Of a stretch of 64,000 nucleotides of DNA, positions 42,953-52,096 are shown in pieces. Source of the stretch: Chishuiella changwenlii (GTDB lineage: Bacteria; Bacteroidota; Bacteroidia; Flavobacteriales; Weeksellaceae); the NCBI RefSeq assembly GCF_900142565.1, contig NZ_FRBH01000006.1:244639-308638 (forward strand), read 5' to 3'. Each line of letters opens with the position of its first letter. Within the stretch, counting starts at the first letter, position 1. Under the pieces are notes generated by a model that saw only the letters and a list, made by a program, of their open reading frames with translations, searched no databases and was not told the DNA's origin. The position numbers and the translations under genes are program-made.

Positions 42953-43993
42953 TTAATCTTCTAATTCTTCATTTAATCGTACAATTTTATTATTAAGTCT
43001 AACAAAAATTTTATCTCCATTGTAAGCATGTTGTTTTTTAGATTCTTCGTTTAAAGGATAAACGCTTACGGCTAAAACTGCAAAGTCTTCGTAATTGATA
43101 ATATTTAAGCTAATGTTTTTGTATAGATATTTATCCTTAGAAAAAATGAAATTTAAAAGATGATAATAGTCCATTATATCATCGTCACACATTACACTTT
43201 CTACTAAATTCTCTGGATGATAGCCTATGAATAAAAAACCGCCTCTTTCATGTAATAAAGCATAAATATTTTTCTCAATTTCAACTAAACAATTTTCTTC
43301 TAAAAAGTTGACATAATCATACTTTTCAGAATTAGTTAAATGTTCGTAGATTAAATTATAAGATAAATTTTCATCATATAATTTATTAATAAATACTTGT
43401 TTAATAATATTATTCCATTGGAAAGGGGTGTCTAGAATTAAAAAGTTTTTCGGTTTTATTTTAAAGCTTGGTAAAAGCTCTTTTGACATAGGAACTTCTA
43501 GTTTACTTATCTTATAACCAGCATTCTTTAATAATTTATTTTCTAAAATTAAGTTATTTATTTGTAGAGTGTAGTTGATATCTTGAGGAGCTTTTAAATT
43601 GAAAATTTCATATTTCTTATCTTTTTTTAAGCCTTCAAAATCTTGGTTTAACTTAAATGATACGCTAATACCGTCAGGAAATAAATCTGTATTTGGAATA
43701 AATGCTATAGTTTCTTGATTAAATAATTTTAATTTTTCAAAATTATCTTCATTTGGTGTAGATATTTCAAGATTAGCTTGTTGAATAGCATTTTGATTAA
43801 TTAAATTACTACTGATTTGTATTAAACCTTCGTTCGTAATAACTTCTAAATAATTTTCAATAAATCGAAAAGCTTGTTGTCGATTTTTTAAAGCATTATT
43901 TGTTTTAAATTCTGTTATCTGAAATTCATGATTCAGACTATTATATCTAGTCTTGACTTCATAAATAATTGATAATGAGTAAGTGTCCTTCAT
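42953..43993 (-). CDS. Protein with degenerate Schlafen AlbA_2-like C-terminal domain
   Basis: The 346-residue cytoplasmic protein has an N-terminal region of about 200 residues that I do not recognise. The C-terminal ~140 residues resemble the AlbA_2 (Schlafen-type) nucleic-acid-binding domain: ENCLVEIEKNIYALLHERGG, FLFIGYHPENLVESV, then FAVLAVSVYPLNE, and the closing GDKIFVRLNNKIVRLNE. The usual N-terminal ExxE...N.GG is degenerate (HERGG replaces N..GG). It stands alone with its own terminator. A role in transcription or RNA processing is possible but not shown. Confidence 0.55.
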   Translation of the reverse strand: MKDTYSLSIIYEVKTRYNSLNHEFQITEFKTNNALKNRQQAFRFIENYLEVITNEGLIQISSNLINQNAIQQANLEISTPNEDNFEKLKLFNQETIAFIPNTDLFPDGISVSFKLNQDFEGLKKDKKYEIFNLKAPQDINYTLQINNLILENKLLKNAGYKISKLEVPMSKELLPSFKIKPKNFLILDTPFQWNNIIKQVFINKLYDENLSYNLIYEHLTNSEKYDYVNFLEENCLVEIEKNIYALLHERGGFLFIGYHPENLVESVMCDDDIMDYYHLLNFIFSKDKYLYKNISLNIINYEDFAVLAVSVYPLNEESKKQHAYNGDKIFVRLNNKIVRLNEELED

Positions 43994-44113
43994 GATAGTT
44001 TAGTTATAGTTTGCACTAAATTACTAAATATTTGTTATAAAAAATATATTTTTAAGCATTTAACATTATTAATATCTCAATTTGATAATTACTATATAAA
44101 ATTATTAAATTAT

Positions 44114-44145
44114 AAAAAAACTCCTAAAAGTAATCTTTTAGGAGT
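44114..44145 (-). terminator. Terminator of the S1/P1 nuclease gene
   Basis: Stem ACTCCTAAAAG/CTTTTAGGAGT with a 4-nt loop, followed by T7 on the minus strand, about 30 nt past the stop codon. Confidence 0.9.
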
Positions 44146-44175
44146 CTATTTTATTATGAATTGATTTTCTTATTC

Positions 44176-44967
44176 TTATTTAAAAATATCATTTAAAACT
44201 GTCGCTAAATGTAAACCTCCTTTTAATAATTGACTTTCTACAATATATTTATTATCAAAATGGTAACGGTAACCTAATTTGTCATCCATTTTTACATTTC
44301 CATAAATATTGTTTGCAATAGTATATGATTCGTAAATCCAATCAGCATAAGTACCTTTTTGTAATTCTTTTACTTCATCTTTTGTTTTAATATCTAATAA
44401 ATTAGAATATTCTGTATAAGAATAGTTTTCATAATCAACTAACTTAGAATCCCAAACAGTATGGATATTTACTTTATCTCTAAACCATTCTACTTTAATA
44501 CGATTTCCTCCTAAATCATCTGGTCTACCAACATGTAAAGGTTGATGTGCATCACCCAAAATATGGATTAAGAAATATAAATCGTGTTGTTTTTGTTCTT
44601 TTGTAAGTGACTTGTTATTTTTTAATTCGTTAATTAAAAATAACCCTTTCTTGTACATGTTCTCTTCAGAAGTAGCTTCTAAAGCCGTGTTAAACTGTTC
44701 TCTGTTTAAGTTTCCAGGAATATTTACGTAATGATAAGAATCTGCATGTTTCCAAGAATCATCAGATTTTATAAAATCTGGCCAATTCGCCCAATAAGCT
44801 AATTTTTGAGGTCCAATAATTTTAGAAATTTCTTTTCTTGTTTTATTGTTAATGTGTTGTTCTGCTATTTGTGCAACAACGCGGTGTCCTGTTAATCCCC
44901 AAGCAAAAGCAGATGAAGATGCTAAGATAGAGCACAAAACCATTGCGCTACCGATTATTTTTTTCAT
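44176..44967 (-). CDS. Exported S1/P1-type single-strand nuclease
   Basis: The 263-residue tri-zinc nuclease degrades single-stranded DNA/RNA and 3'-nucleotides. After signal cleavage at AFA the mature protein starts with Trp (WGLTGHRVVAQIA), the N-terminal zinc-coordinating residue of this family. Further ligands are visible in WANWPDFIKSD, WKHADSYHYVNI, ILGDAHQPLHVGRPDDLGGN and NIHTVWDSKLVD. It is periplasmic or secreted and could recycle nucleotides together with the endonuclease I at 1096. Confidence 0.95.
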   Translation of the reverse strand: MKKIIGSAMVLCSILASSSAFAWGLTGHRVVAQIAEQHINNKTRKEISKIIGPQKLAYWANWPDFIKSDDSWKHADSYHYVNIPGNLNREQFNTALEATSEENMYKKGLFLINELKNNKSLTKEQKQHDLYFLIHILGDAHQPLHVGRPDDLGGNRIKVEWFRDKVNIHTVWDSKLVDYENYSYTEYSNLLDIKTKDEVKELQKGTYADWIYESYTIANNIYGNVKMDDKLGYRYHFDNKYIVESQLLKGGLHLATVLNDIFK

Positions 44968-45154
44968 TGTGTGAGTACGATTTATGCAAATATACTAATT
45001 ATTGATACCCTAAAAAAGCTTTCTTAAATTAAGAAATTGTATCAAAATGATAAATAAATAATTTTTTTTCAAAAAAATATTTTTTAATGAACCCTCATTA
45101 ATAGGCAGTTGTTCAAAAAATATTAAAAATATTTGTGAAAATTCAGTACTTTGT

Positions 45155-45187
45155 TTTGCATAATACTAAAATTATTACATATATTTG
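45155..45187 (+). promoter_or_regulatory. Promoter of the padR-pspC operon
   Basis: TTTG (45155-45158) and TATATTTG (45180-45187) are separated by 21 nt, a perfect -33/-7 match, 26 nt before the padR ATG. Confidence 0.8.
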
Positions 45188-45213
45188 TATAACAAAATAA
45201 ACAAGACGTTCTT

Positions 45214-45555
45214 ATGAATATAGAGAAAACAAAAATACAGATGCGAAAAGGCGTCCTAGAATATTGTATTCTCAGCATAATTGAAAAAGGAGATGCATAT
45301 GCGTCAGACATCATCGACGAATTAAAGAAAGCAGAAATGATTGTAGTTGAAGGAACTTTATATCCGCTTTTAACAAGATTAAAAAATGATGAACTTTTGC
45401 AATACCGTTGGGAAGAATCAACATCAGGACCACCACGCAAATATTATGCTCTTACTGAACAAGGGGAAGAGTTTTTAAAAGAATTAGGAGAAACTTGGGA
45501 ACAGCTTATAGATGCTGTGAATAAAGTAACCACACAAACGCACAAAAATGGATAA
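45214..45555 (+). CDS. PadR-family transcriptional regulator
   Basis: The 113-residue winged-helix protein has the PadR pattern: KGVLEYCILSIIEKGDAYAS, IIDELKKAEMIVVEGTLYPL, LTRLKNDELLQYRWEESTSG and PPRKYYALTEQGEEFL. PadR proteins bind as dimers and repress membrane-stress or export genes. It overlaps the PspC-domain gene by 8 nt, so repressor and membrane protein are made together and probably form one regulatory circuit. Confidence 0.93.
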   Translation: MNIEKTKIQMRKGVLEYCILSIIEKGDAYASDIIDELKKAEMIVVEGTLYPLLTRLKNDELLQYRWEESTSGPPRKYYALTEQGEEFLKELGETWEQLIDAVNKVTTQTHKNG

Positions 45556-47320
45556 AACAGTATCAATAAGTTTAGGAGGATTTTCTTTCGTTTTAGACGA
45601 AATTGCTTATAATAAATTAAAAATCTACTTACAAGATGTTAAAAACTCTTTAAGAGGAACAGAAGGTGTAGAAGATATTATTGAAGATGTAGAAATCCGC
45701 ATCTCAGAACTATTTAGAGAGAGATTAAAGTTTAGAGAGGTAGTAAGTGAGGATGATATTAACTATGTTATTGCAACAATGGGTCATCCAGATCAATATA
45801 AAGTAGAAGATGAGGAAGAAGAAAGTACTTCATCAAGAAAAGAATCTTCTTACACGAATAGTCAATCTTATGGGGGACAACAAACAAGCTCTAAGCGTTT
45901 ATTTAGAGATCCAGATGATACAATTGTAACAGGATTGTCTGCTGGTTTGGCTCACTATATGGGTGTTGATCCTTGGTTTGTAAGAGCAATTTGGTTAGTA
46001 CTAGGATTGTTAGGTATTTTTACTGCCGGAGTTTCTTTATTCTTTGTTCTTTTATGTTATTTTATTCTATTAATTTTTGTTCCCAAAGCAAGAACGACAT
46101 CAGAAAAATTACAGATGTATGGACAACCTGCAAATATAGATACGTTAAAAAAAAACGTAGAACAGGCTTCTGATGCTGTAGTTAGTGGAGGTAAAGAATT
46201 AAGTAATAAAATAGGAGGAGCATTTGGAATCTTAGGGAAATTAATTCTTTGGTTTATAGGGTTTATTATTCTATCTACTGGTATTGGATTAATTATAGGA
46301 GGTTTCTTCTTCTTCTTTACAAGTTGGACAGAAATTCCTACAGAATTATTCGGATATATTGTAGAAGAAGAGTGGATGAGCTTTGCTGCCAAAATACTTG
46401 GAGGAATTTTAATGGTAATTCCTGGTGTTCTTTTAATAATCTTAGGAGTAAAATGTTTTTGGAATAAAGTTAAGGTGAGTAAGTTAGTTGTTATTACTTC
46501 TGTTGTTATTTGGTTCTTAGCATTATTTTCAATAATTGGAATTTCATTAAGTACAGCAAGTAAATTCCGTAACTCTGTAGAAATGTCAACTAAAAAACAA
46601 TTCAACATTTCATCTGATACGTTACAAGTTTACTTCAGAAAGAATGAGGAAGGAAATCTTAAGTACAATACATTTAATGAACTAGATCAATTAATTGATG
46701 GTGAAGGTAATTTAATTAGCAACATTAATGAAGGGTTTGATTTAGAGGAAAGTATAGATAATAATTTTTATATCGAATTAAAATATACTTCTAAAGGTGG
46801 TAGTAAAGAAGAAGCAAAACGCAACTTAGAATCAATAAAATATAATTTTAAATTAGATAACAGTAAATTATACTTAGATGACTTTATTAAGATAGCTAAA
46901 AATGGAAAATTTAGAAAGCAATCTGTTGAAATTAAGCTTTATGTTCCTAAAAATAAATTGATAAACGTCCACAATACGGATAGAGTTACAATACTTAGTA
47001 ACGATCATGATAATAATTATTTATACGATTTAAATAATAATATAATAGGATATAATGGAAAAAAATTCGTATGTTTGAATTGCGAAAATGATGACGAGGA
47101 TTCTGAGAATGAAAATATTAAGATTAATATTAACGGAGAATCAGATTCAGCAAAGTTTATCATAGATAAAAATGGATTTAGAGTACAACAAGGCGGTAAT
47201 ACTGTTGGAGTTGGAACAAGTAAATCTGATACTAAAGATAAAAATAAACAAGAAATACACTATAAAGATGATACAGATTCTATTAACATTAACTACGGAA
47301 ATCATTCAAGTAATCGTTGA
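45548..47320 (+). CDS. PspC-domain membrane protein with N-terminal HAAS-like region
   Basis: The 590-residue protein begins with a helical region (residues 1-85; VSISLGGFSFVLDEIAYNKL, AHP-like helices to MGHPDQYK) resembling the HAAS/DUF1700-type domain often paired with PadR. A PspC domain follows at about 115-180 (LFRDPDDTIVTGLSAGLAHY, FVRAIWLVLGLL). Three to four more transmembrane helices lie at about 225-345, and the C-terminal region (350-590) is extracytoplasmic and Asn/Asp-rich with beta segments. It is likely an envelope-stress protein controlled by the PadR repressor encoded before it. Confidence 0.88.
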   Translation: MDKTVSISLGGFSFVLDEIAYNKLKIYLQDVKNSLRGTEGVEDIIEDVEIRISELFRERLKFREVVSEDDINYVIATMGHPDQYKVEDEEEESTSSRKESSYTNSQSYGGQQTSSKRLFRDPDDTIVTGLSAGLAHYMGVDPWFVRAIWLVLGLLGIFTAGVSLFFVLLCYFILLIFVPKARTTSEKLQMYGQPANIDTLKKNVEQASDAVVSGGKELSNKIGGAFGILGKLILWFIGFIILSTGIGLIIGGFFFFFTSWTEIPTELFGYIVEEEWMSFAAKILGGILMVIPGVLLIILGVKCFWNKVKVSKLVVITSVVIWFLALFSIIGISLSTASKFRNSVEMSTKKQFNISSDTLQVYFRKNEEGNLKYNTFNELDQLIDGEGNLISNINEGFDLEESIDNNFYIELKYTSKGGSKEEAKRNLESIKYNFKLDNSKLYLDDFIKIAKNGKFRKQSVEIKLYVPKNKLINVHNTDRVTILSNDHDNNYLYDLNNNIIGYNGKKFVCLNCENDDEDSENENIKININGESDSAKFIIDKNGFRVQQGGNTVGVGTSKSDTKDKNKQEIHYKDDTDSININYGNHSSNR

Positions 47321-47363
47321 TTTCTTTGCATAAAACTTATTGAAGTAAGTAAAATAAAATATC

Positions 47364-47400
47364 AAAAGGCATTTCTATTTAGAAATGCCTTTTTTGTTTT
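47364..47400 (+). terminator. Terminator of padR-pspC
   Basis: A 12-bp stem AAAGGCATTTCT/AGAAATGCCTTT with a 4-nt loop is followed by TTTTGTTTTT. Confidence 0.9.
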
Positions 47401-47434
47401 TGGTTATTCTTTAGTTTTATCTAAACAAGTTTTT

Positions 47435-47442
47435 TAAATTTG
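47435..47442 (+). promoter_or_regulatory. -7 promoter element of the plsC-menI-menF operon
   Basis: TAAATTTG matches TAnnTTTG, 22 nt before the acyltransferase ATG and after the preceding terminator. Confidence 0.6.
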
Positions 47443-47464
47443 TCTTTAGCTATAAAGCCTATAT

Positions 47465-48025
47465 ATGAAAAAAATCTTAGGAAAATTACTTTATTCATTA
47501 GGAGGATGGAAATTGGACAATCATATCGATTTATCAAACATAGATAAATGCATCTTGGTTTGTGCTCCACACACTTCTAATTGGGATTTTTATTACACCA
47601 TCTTGGCTTTTTGGCAAATGGGTATTCCAATGAAAATGTTTATAAAAGATGCATGGACAAAACCATGGTATGGATTTTTTATAAAGAAAATGGGTGGAAT
47701 AGGAATTGATCGCTCTCAGCGTCATAATATGGTAGATTTTGCATCTGATATATTAAAAAAATCTGATAAACTGTATTTAATTAATACGCCAGAAGGAACA
47801 CGTTCTCGTGCAGAGAAATGGAAAAATGGATTTTTCTATATTGCTCAAAAAGCAGAAGTTCCCATTCTTTTAGCCTACTGTGATTTTGCAAAAAAACGCG
47901 CAGGAATTTCTAAAGTTGTTATTACAGAAAATAGAAGCCTAAACGAAGTAATGGATGAAATAGAAGATTTCTATAAAAATATCACACCTAAATATCCAGA
48001 ATTATACAATAAAAAAATTCATTAA
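47465..48025 (+). CDS. PlsC-type lysophospholipid/glycerol-phosphate acyltransferase
   Basis: The 186-residue protein is a compact acyltransferase with the catalytic block APHTSNWDFYY (H-x4-D type, about residues 35-45), GGIGIDRSQRHN (block II) and NTPEGTRSRAEKWKNGF (block III). It probably acylates lysophosphatidate or a related lipid at the inner membrane; the short form resembles proteins annotated 1-acyl-sn-glycerol-3-phosphate acyltransferase. The downstream thioesterase begins 1 nt after its stop, so the three genes form an operon. Confidence 0.88.
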   Translation: MKKILGKLLYSLGGWKLDNHIDLSNIDKCILVCAPHTSNWDFYYTILAFWQMGIPMKMFIKDAWTKPWYGFFIKKMGGIGIDRSQRHNMVDFASDILKKSDKLYLINTPEGTRSRAEKWKNGFFYIAQKAEVPILLAYCDFAKKRAGISKVVITENRSLNEVMDEIEDFYKNITPKYPELYNKKIH

Positions 48026-48026
48026 T

Positions 48027-48449
48027 ATGAATGAAAAAAAATACCTAGAAGTTCTTCAAAAAATGTCTAAAAATACATTAATAGAGACTTTAGAAATTGA
48101 ATATATCGCTGTTGGAGAAGATTTTTTAACAGCAAAAATGCCCGTAACATCAAAAGTTCATCAACCATTTGGTTTATTACATGGTGGTGCATCAGTTGTT
48201 TTAGCAGAAACTTTAGGAAGTACGTTGTCTAATTTTATTTTACAATCTGATGATTTTGTTGCTGTAGGACAACACATAGATGCGCATCATTTACGATCTA
48301 AAAAAGAAGGTGTTGTTTATGGTTATGCAACTGTAGTAAAAAAAGGACGAACTTCTCATTTAATTAAAATTGAAATTAAAGATGAAGATGATAAATTAAT
48401 TTGTTATTCTCATCTAACGAATGCAATTATACCAAAAAGAAATGCTTAA
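48027..48449 (+). CDS. menI: Hotdog-fold thioesterase, probable DHNA-CoA hydrolase
   Basis: The 140-residue PaaI/YdiI-type thioesterase has the hotdog helix and active-site region HQPFGLLHGGASVVLAETLG, with the catalytic Glu in the AET segment, and GQHIDAHHLRSKKEG. The neighbouring gene is a menaquinone-specific isochorismate synthase and overlaps it by 8 nt, so hydrolysis of 1,4-dihydroxy-2-naphthoyl-CoA in menaquinone synthesis is the best reading. General acyl-CoA thioesterase activity cannot be excluded. Confidence 0.82.
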   Translation: MNEKKYLEVLQKMSKNTLIETLEIEYIAVGEDFLTAKMPVTSKVHQPFGLLHGGASVVLAETLGSTLSNFILQSDDFVAVGQHIDAHHLRSKKEGVVYGYATVVKKGRTSHLIKIEIKDEDDKLICYSHLTNAIIPKRNA

Positions 48450-49455
48450 TATATTCATAGAAAAACTTGAAAGATTAATTAGCCAAAATAAACCATTCAT
48501 CCTTTTTAGAAAACCAAATTCCGAAGTAGTCGAATTATGGGAAAATAAAGAAACAAAAACTGAACGTAAATTTATTTGTAATAGTTTTGATAATAGTCAG
48601 TTAATAGAATTTAATGACGATAACGTAATTGAAATTCCTGTTAGTGATTTACCTTTTTTTAAATTAGATTTACCTGTTTCTTCTCAAAAAGAAGCAATTG
48701 AATACGATGATTACATCAACTTAATTCAAAAAACTGTTGATGAATTAAAAAGTAATTCTCTAACAAAAAAGATAGTTATTAGTCGTGTAAAAGAATTGGA
48801 AAAGGAAGATGTTAATCTTTCCGAAACATTTAAAAGTTTACACGAATACTATCCAAATGCGTATGTGTATTTGCGCTACGATTTAGAAGAAGGATCTTGG
48901 ATTGGTGCTTCTCCAGAATTATTATTCAAAGAAAAGAATCAATTAATACAAACGGTTTCGCTTGCAGGTACAAAAGCAAAAGAAGACGATTGGACAGAAA
49001 AAGAATACCACGAACAACAAGTTGTAACAGATTATATTTCATCAATATTTGAGAGCTATTCAGAGTATGTAGATGTAGAAGGGCCTTTTTCTGTAAATGC
49101 TGGCTTTTTTGAACATTTAAAATCATTTATTACAGCGCAAATTAAAGACAAATCGAAAATAAAAGATTTGTTATTTGATTTACATCCAACACCAGCAGTT
49201 TGTGGAATGCCTAAAAATGATGCTAAAAATTTCATTGTAGAAAACGAAGGTTATTATCGTTCTTTTTATGCAGGATTTATGGGATATGATAATGGAGAGG
49301 AATCAGAGTATTTTGTTAATCTTCGTTGTGCCAAAATTTTCTCTAATAAAGTTAATTTATATGTAGGTGGGGGAATTATGCCAGATTCTGTTCCAGAAAA
49401 TGAATGGAGAGAAACTGAAATGAAATCTAAGACAATAGGAGAGTTGTTGGTTTAG
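48442..49455 (+). CDS. menF: Isochorismate synthase (menaquinone)
   Basis: I chose the ATG at 48442, which overlaps the thioesterase stop by 8 nt; a frame extends 7 codons further upstream. The ~337-residue protein has the chorismate-binding fold: KKIVISRVKEL, GSWIGASPELLF, QTVSLAGTKAKEDDWTEKEY, LHPTPAVCGMPK, GYYRSFYAGFMGY, FVNLRCAKIF and YVGGGIMPDSVPENEW. The VCG..K region and the lack of a PABA-type partner favour isochorismate synthase. It converts chorismate to isochorismate as the first committed step of menaquinone synthesis, the usual Bacteroidetes respiratory quinone. Confidence 0.92.
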   Translation: MLNIFIEKLERLISQNKPFILFRKPNSEVVELWENKETKTERKFICNSFDNSQLIEFNDDNVIEIPVSDLPFFKLDLPVSSQKEAIEYDDYINLIQKTVDELKSNSLTKKIVISRVKELEKEDVNLSETFKSLHEYYPNAYVYLRYDLEEGSWIGASPELLFKEKNQLIQTVSLAGTKAKEDDWTEKEYHEQQVVTDYISSIFESYSEYVDVEGPFSVNAGFFEHLKSFITAQIKDKSKIKDLLFDLHPTPAVCGMPKNDAKNFIVENEGYYRSFYAGFMGYDNGEESEYFVNLRCAKIFSNKVNLYVGGGIMPDSVPENEWRETEMKSKTIGELLV

Positions 49456-49509
49456 ACATAAGGGGTTTTAAGCTTTTCAATTTTCAATTTTAAAATTAGT
49501 ACAACGAAT

Positions 49510-49857
49510 ATGAATATAGAACAGTTAAGGGATTTTTGTTTGAGTTTACCTTTGGTTGAAGAGAAATTCCCTTTTGACCAGAGTACATTGGTATTTTACA
49601 TTGCAGGGAAAATGTTTTGTTTAGTGAATGTAGATCAATTCGAATCTATTAATTTGAAGTGTGATCCTGATAATGCACTGGAATTACGAGCGACTTACGA
49701 AGCCGTAAAACCAGGTTATCATATGAATAAAAAACATTGGAATACTGTTTTTGTAAACCAAGATGTAAATGATTCTATTTTAGAAGAATGGATAAAAGAT
49801 TCGTATAATTTAGTTATTCTAACATTACCTAAATCTAAACGTCCAGACTTAATTTAG
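49510..49857 (+). CDS. MmcQ/YjbR-family protein
   Basis: The 115-residue small alpha/beta protein has the family pattern: N-terminal IEQLRDFCLSLPLVEEKFPF, MFCLVNVDQFESINLKCDPD, then GYHMNKKHWNTVFVN and a C-terminal helix IKDSYNLVILTLPK. The family has a CyaY/MotA-like fold and is called DNA-binding in some annotations, but its function is not established. It sits 54 nt after menF and converges with the carbonic-anhydrase-like gene with only 5 nt between stops. Confidence 0.88.
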   Translation: MNIEQLRDFCLSLPLVEEKFPFDQSTLVFYIAGKMFCLVNVDQFESINLKCDPDNALELRATYEAVKPGYHMNKKHWNTVFVNQDVNDSILEEWIKDSYNLVILTLPKSKRPDLI

Positions 49858-49862
49858 GAAAC

Positions 49863-50375
49863 TTATTTGTACCAACTGCTATACATAAGGTAGTTATTGG
49901 CAATGCGCTCAATTTCGCCTTCTTTTAAACTTTGTGGTACATCTTTTACTTTTTTAGCAGGAATACCAGCCCATAGTTCTCCTTCTTTTACATGAGTACC
50001 TTTGGTTAAAATTGCTCCAGCTGCTATTAAAGAATTAGATTCTACAATACAGTCATCCATTACAATAGCGCCCATTCCAATTAATACATTATCATGTATA
50101 GTACAACCATGTACAATGGCATTGTGACCAATAGAGACATTATTTCCGATAGTTGTTGGAGATTTCTGATAAGTTGCATGAATAGTCGCATTATCTTGAA
50201 TATTAACTTTATTCCCCATTTTTATAAAATGAACATCTCCACGTAAAACTGCTGAAAACCAAATAGAACAATCATCACCCATTTCTACTTCGCCAACAAT
50301 TACTGCATTATCAGCCAAAAAACAGTTTTTTCCAAACTTAGGAGTGTGTCCTTTTAATTCTTTAATTATCGCCAT
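49863..50375 (-). CDS. Gamma-carbonic anhydrase-like hexapeptide-repeat protein
   Basis: I chose ATG at 50375 (MAIIKELKGHTPKFGKNC); a TTG three codons upstream is less likely. The 170-residue left-handed beta-helix shows hexapeptide repeats (NAVIVGEVEMGDDCSIWFSA, VLRGDVHFIKMGNKVNIQDN, ATIHATYQ). The metal-binding histidines are expected in ATIHATYQ and in SIGHNAIVHGCTIHDN, as in gamma-CA/YrdA proteins. These are trimeric and bind zinc or iron; whether it hydrates CO2 is unknown. Confidence 0.9.
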   Translation of the reverse strand: MAIIKELKGHTPKFGKNCFLADNAVIVGEVEMGDDCSIWFSAVLRGDVHFIKMGNKVNIQDNATIHATYQKSPTTIGNNVSIGHNAIVHGCTIHDNVLIGMGAIVMDDCIVESNSLIAAGAILTKGTHVKEGELWAGIPAKKVKDVPQSLKEGEIERIANNYLMYSSWYK

Positions 50376-50499
50376 AACAATCAATTAAAAATCTATATTA
50401 TCAATTAAAATTTTAAATAAATCAACAATTATAGAATATTAAGTGTTTAATAAAACTTAAAATCTATAATTCGAATGATAAAGATACATTTTTATGACT

Positions 50500-50507
50500 T
50501 ATTTTTG
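50500..50507 (+). promoter_or_regulatory. -7 promoter element immediately before the nifU-like gene
   Basis: TATTTTTG matches TAnnTTTG and ends 5 nt before the ATGATG pair at 50512-50517. The expected transcription start coincides with the start codon, so the message may be leaderless. Confidence 0.55.
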
Positions 50508-50511
50508 TACT

Positions 50512-51396
50512 ATGATGAGAGTTTACGAAGAAATTACACCAAATAATAATGTGATGAAGTTTATCTGTGATGAAACTTTAACACAAGGAGGAATAGAGTT
50601 TGACAAAAATTCTACTGCTTCCGAATCTCCTTTGGCACAAGTTTTATTAACTGTTCCATTTATCCAGAAAATATTTATTACAGCTAATTTTGTTGCAATA
50701 GAAAAAATAGACGCAATAGAATGGTCTGATGTTGTGGAAGATTTAAAAGAAATAATCAACGATCATTTAGAAGAAAATGCTGTTTTAGCTCCAATGAAAA
50801 AAGCTCCGATTTCTATTTATGCAGAGATGACACCAAATCCTGCAGCAATGAAATTTGTTTCTAATACAATGTTAGCACCAGAAATTATCGAAATAAAATC
50901 GAGAGATAAAGCTGCTGGTGTTCCATTAGCTGTTGCTATTTACAAAGAATATCCTTTTGTAGAAGAAGTATTTATTGTAGATAATTATGTTTCTTTAACA
51001 AAGAATGAAACAGAAGATTGGTCTTTATGGGCAATGGATGTGCGTTCTTTTATTACACATTATTTACAAGCAGGAGGAATTGTTTTTGATGAATTCTACG
51101 AATTTACAACAGAAGCTCCTGAGCATGTAGTTGTAAAACCGCAAGAAGAATTTTCTTCTGTAGAACAACAAATAAAATCTATTTTAGATGAGTATGTTCA
51201 GCCAGCTGTAGCAAATGATGGAGGAAATATTGAGTTGATAGAGTTTGATGAAGAAACACGTACTGCTAGAATGTTATTACAAGGTGCTTGTTCTGGTTGT
51301 CCTTCTTCTACTGCAACTTTAAAAAACGGAATAGAAGGTATTTTAAAAGAAATGATGCCTAATGTAGTAGATAATGTAGAAGCTGTTAACGGTTAA
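50512..51396 (+). CDS. NifU-type Fe-S scaffold with two Nfu_N domains
   Basis: The product has about 294 residues from the ATG at 50512 (or 50515). Two tandem Nfu N-terminal domains (RVYEEITPNNNVMKFICDET and SIYAEMTPNPAAMKFVSNTM, about residues 2-90 and 100-195) precede a NifU C-terminal domain with GACSGCPSS, whose CxxC binds a bridging [4Fe-4S] cluster. Duplication of the Nfu_N domain is usual in Bacteroidetes. It delivers clusters to apo-proteins. It is monocistronic and followed by a terminator. Confidence 0.93.
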   Translation: MMRVYEEITPNNNVMKFICDETLTQGGIEFDKNSTASESPLAQVLLTVPFIQKIFITANFVAIEKIDAIEWSDVVEDLKEIINDHLEENAVLAPMKKAPISIYAEMTPNPAAMKFVSNTMLAPEIIEIKSRDKAAGVPLAVAIYKEYPFVEEVFIVDNYVSLTKNETEDWSLWAMDVRSFITHYLQAGGIVFDEFYEFTTEAPEHVVVKPQEEFSSVEQQIKSILDEYVQPAVANDGGNIELIEFDEETRTARMLLQGACSGCPSSTATLKNGIEGILKEMMPNVVDNVEAVNG

Positions 51397-51420
51397 AATT
51401 ATTTAATATATATTCAAAAA

Positions 51421-51455
51421 TAAAACCCAATAGTATTTATACTATTGGGTTTTAT
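51421..51455. terminator. Bidirectional terminator between the nifU-like and YvlD-like genes
   Basis: The stem AAAACCCAATAGTA/TACTATTGGGTTTT is flanked by T-rich sequence on the plus side and A-rich sequence on the other, between two convergent genes. Confidence 0.9.
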
Positions 51456-51497
51456 TATTTTGAAGTAGTTTTGGTTTGTTATGAAAAAAATATAATA

Positions 51498-51839
51498 TTA
51501 ATCTCCTAACATTCCTCCAATTAATGAGTTAACAATTGCTAGTACCACACCAAAGATTAAAGCATATAAGAAACCATCTACATGGAAACTATCTCCCATA
51601 ATAGCACTCGCTAATAGGATGATAATTGCTGTAATAACTAATGAAAATAATCCTAAAGTTAAAACAGTAATAGGGAAACTGATAAAACTTAATATTGGTT
51701 TAACAACTGCGTTTAATAAACCAATTACAAGCGCTACAATAATTGCTGACCCATAACCTTTAATTGATACACCAGGTAATATATTGGCTAAACCAAATAC
51801 GACTAATGCTGATACTAATAAATTAATAATAAATCCCAT
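51498..51839 (-). CDS. YvlD-like (phage holin family 4-like) small membrane protein
   Basis: The 113-residue protein has four hydrophobic segments (LLVSALVVFGLANILPGV; AIIVALVIGLLNAVVKPIL; LTLGLFSLVITAIIILLASA; FLYALIFGVVLAIVNSLIGG). NAVVKPILSFISFPITVLTL is the family signature (PF04020). Despite the holin name this is a common chromosomal membrane protein with no phage genes nearby. Its function is unknown. Confidence 0.85.
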   Translation of the reverse strand: MGFIINLLVSALVVFGLANILPGVSIKGYGSAIIVALVIGLLNAVVKPILSFISFPITVLTLGLFSLVITAIIILLASAIMGDSFHVDGFLYALIFGVVLAIVNSLIGGMLGD

Positions 51840-52096
51840 AATTTTATATTTTTAGATTAATAATTATATATCTTAATATTTACAAAAGGTTTGCCAAAGT
51901 TTCTTAAAACACATATAATAAGTTTATGTAACAACTTATCCGTTTATTAAACGTTTATTATTTAGATAAATAAACGTTGAAAATTATTTTTAAACTATAT
52001 TTTATCTTTTGTAAAAAAGCTATTTTTTGGTGTTGAAAACGTTTATTTTAGAGGAAATAGATTCGATTTTATGTTCTTTATGTGGTATTGTAATTG

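Noticed and set aside
46057..46608. 183-residue minus-strand frame inside the PspC-domain gene
   Set aside because: It is the antisense shadow of a hydrophobic region of a well-supported gene and has no promoter or family match.
51498..51839. Phage holin indicating a prophage
   Set aside because: The family name is historical; no other phage gene, integrase or att site is nearby.
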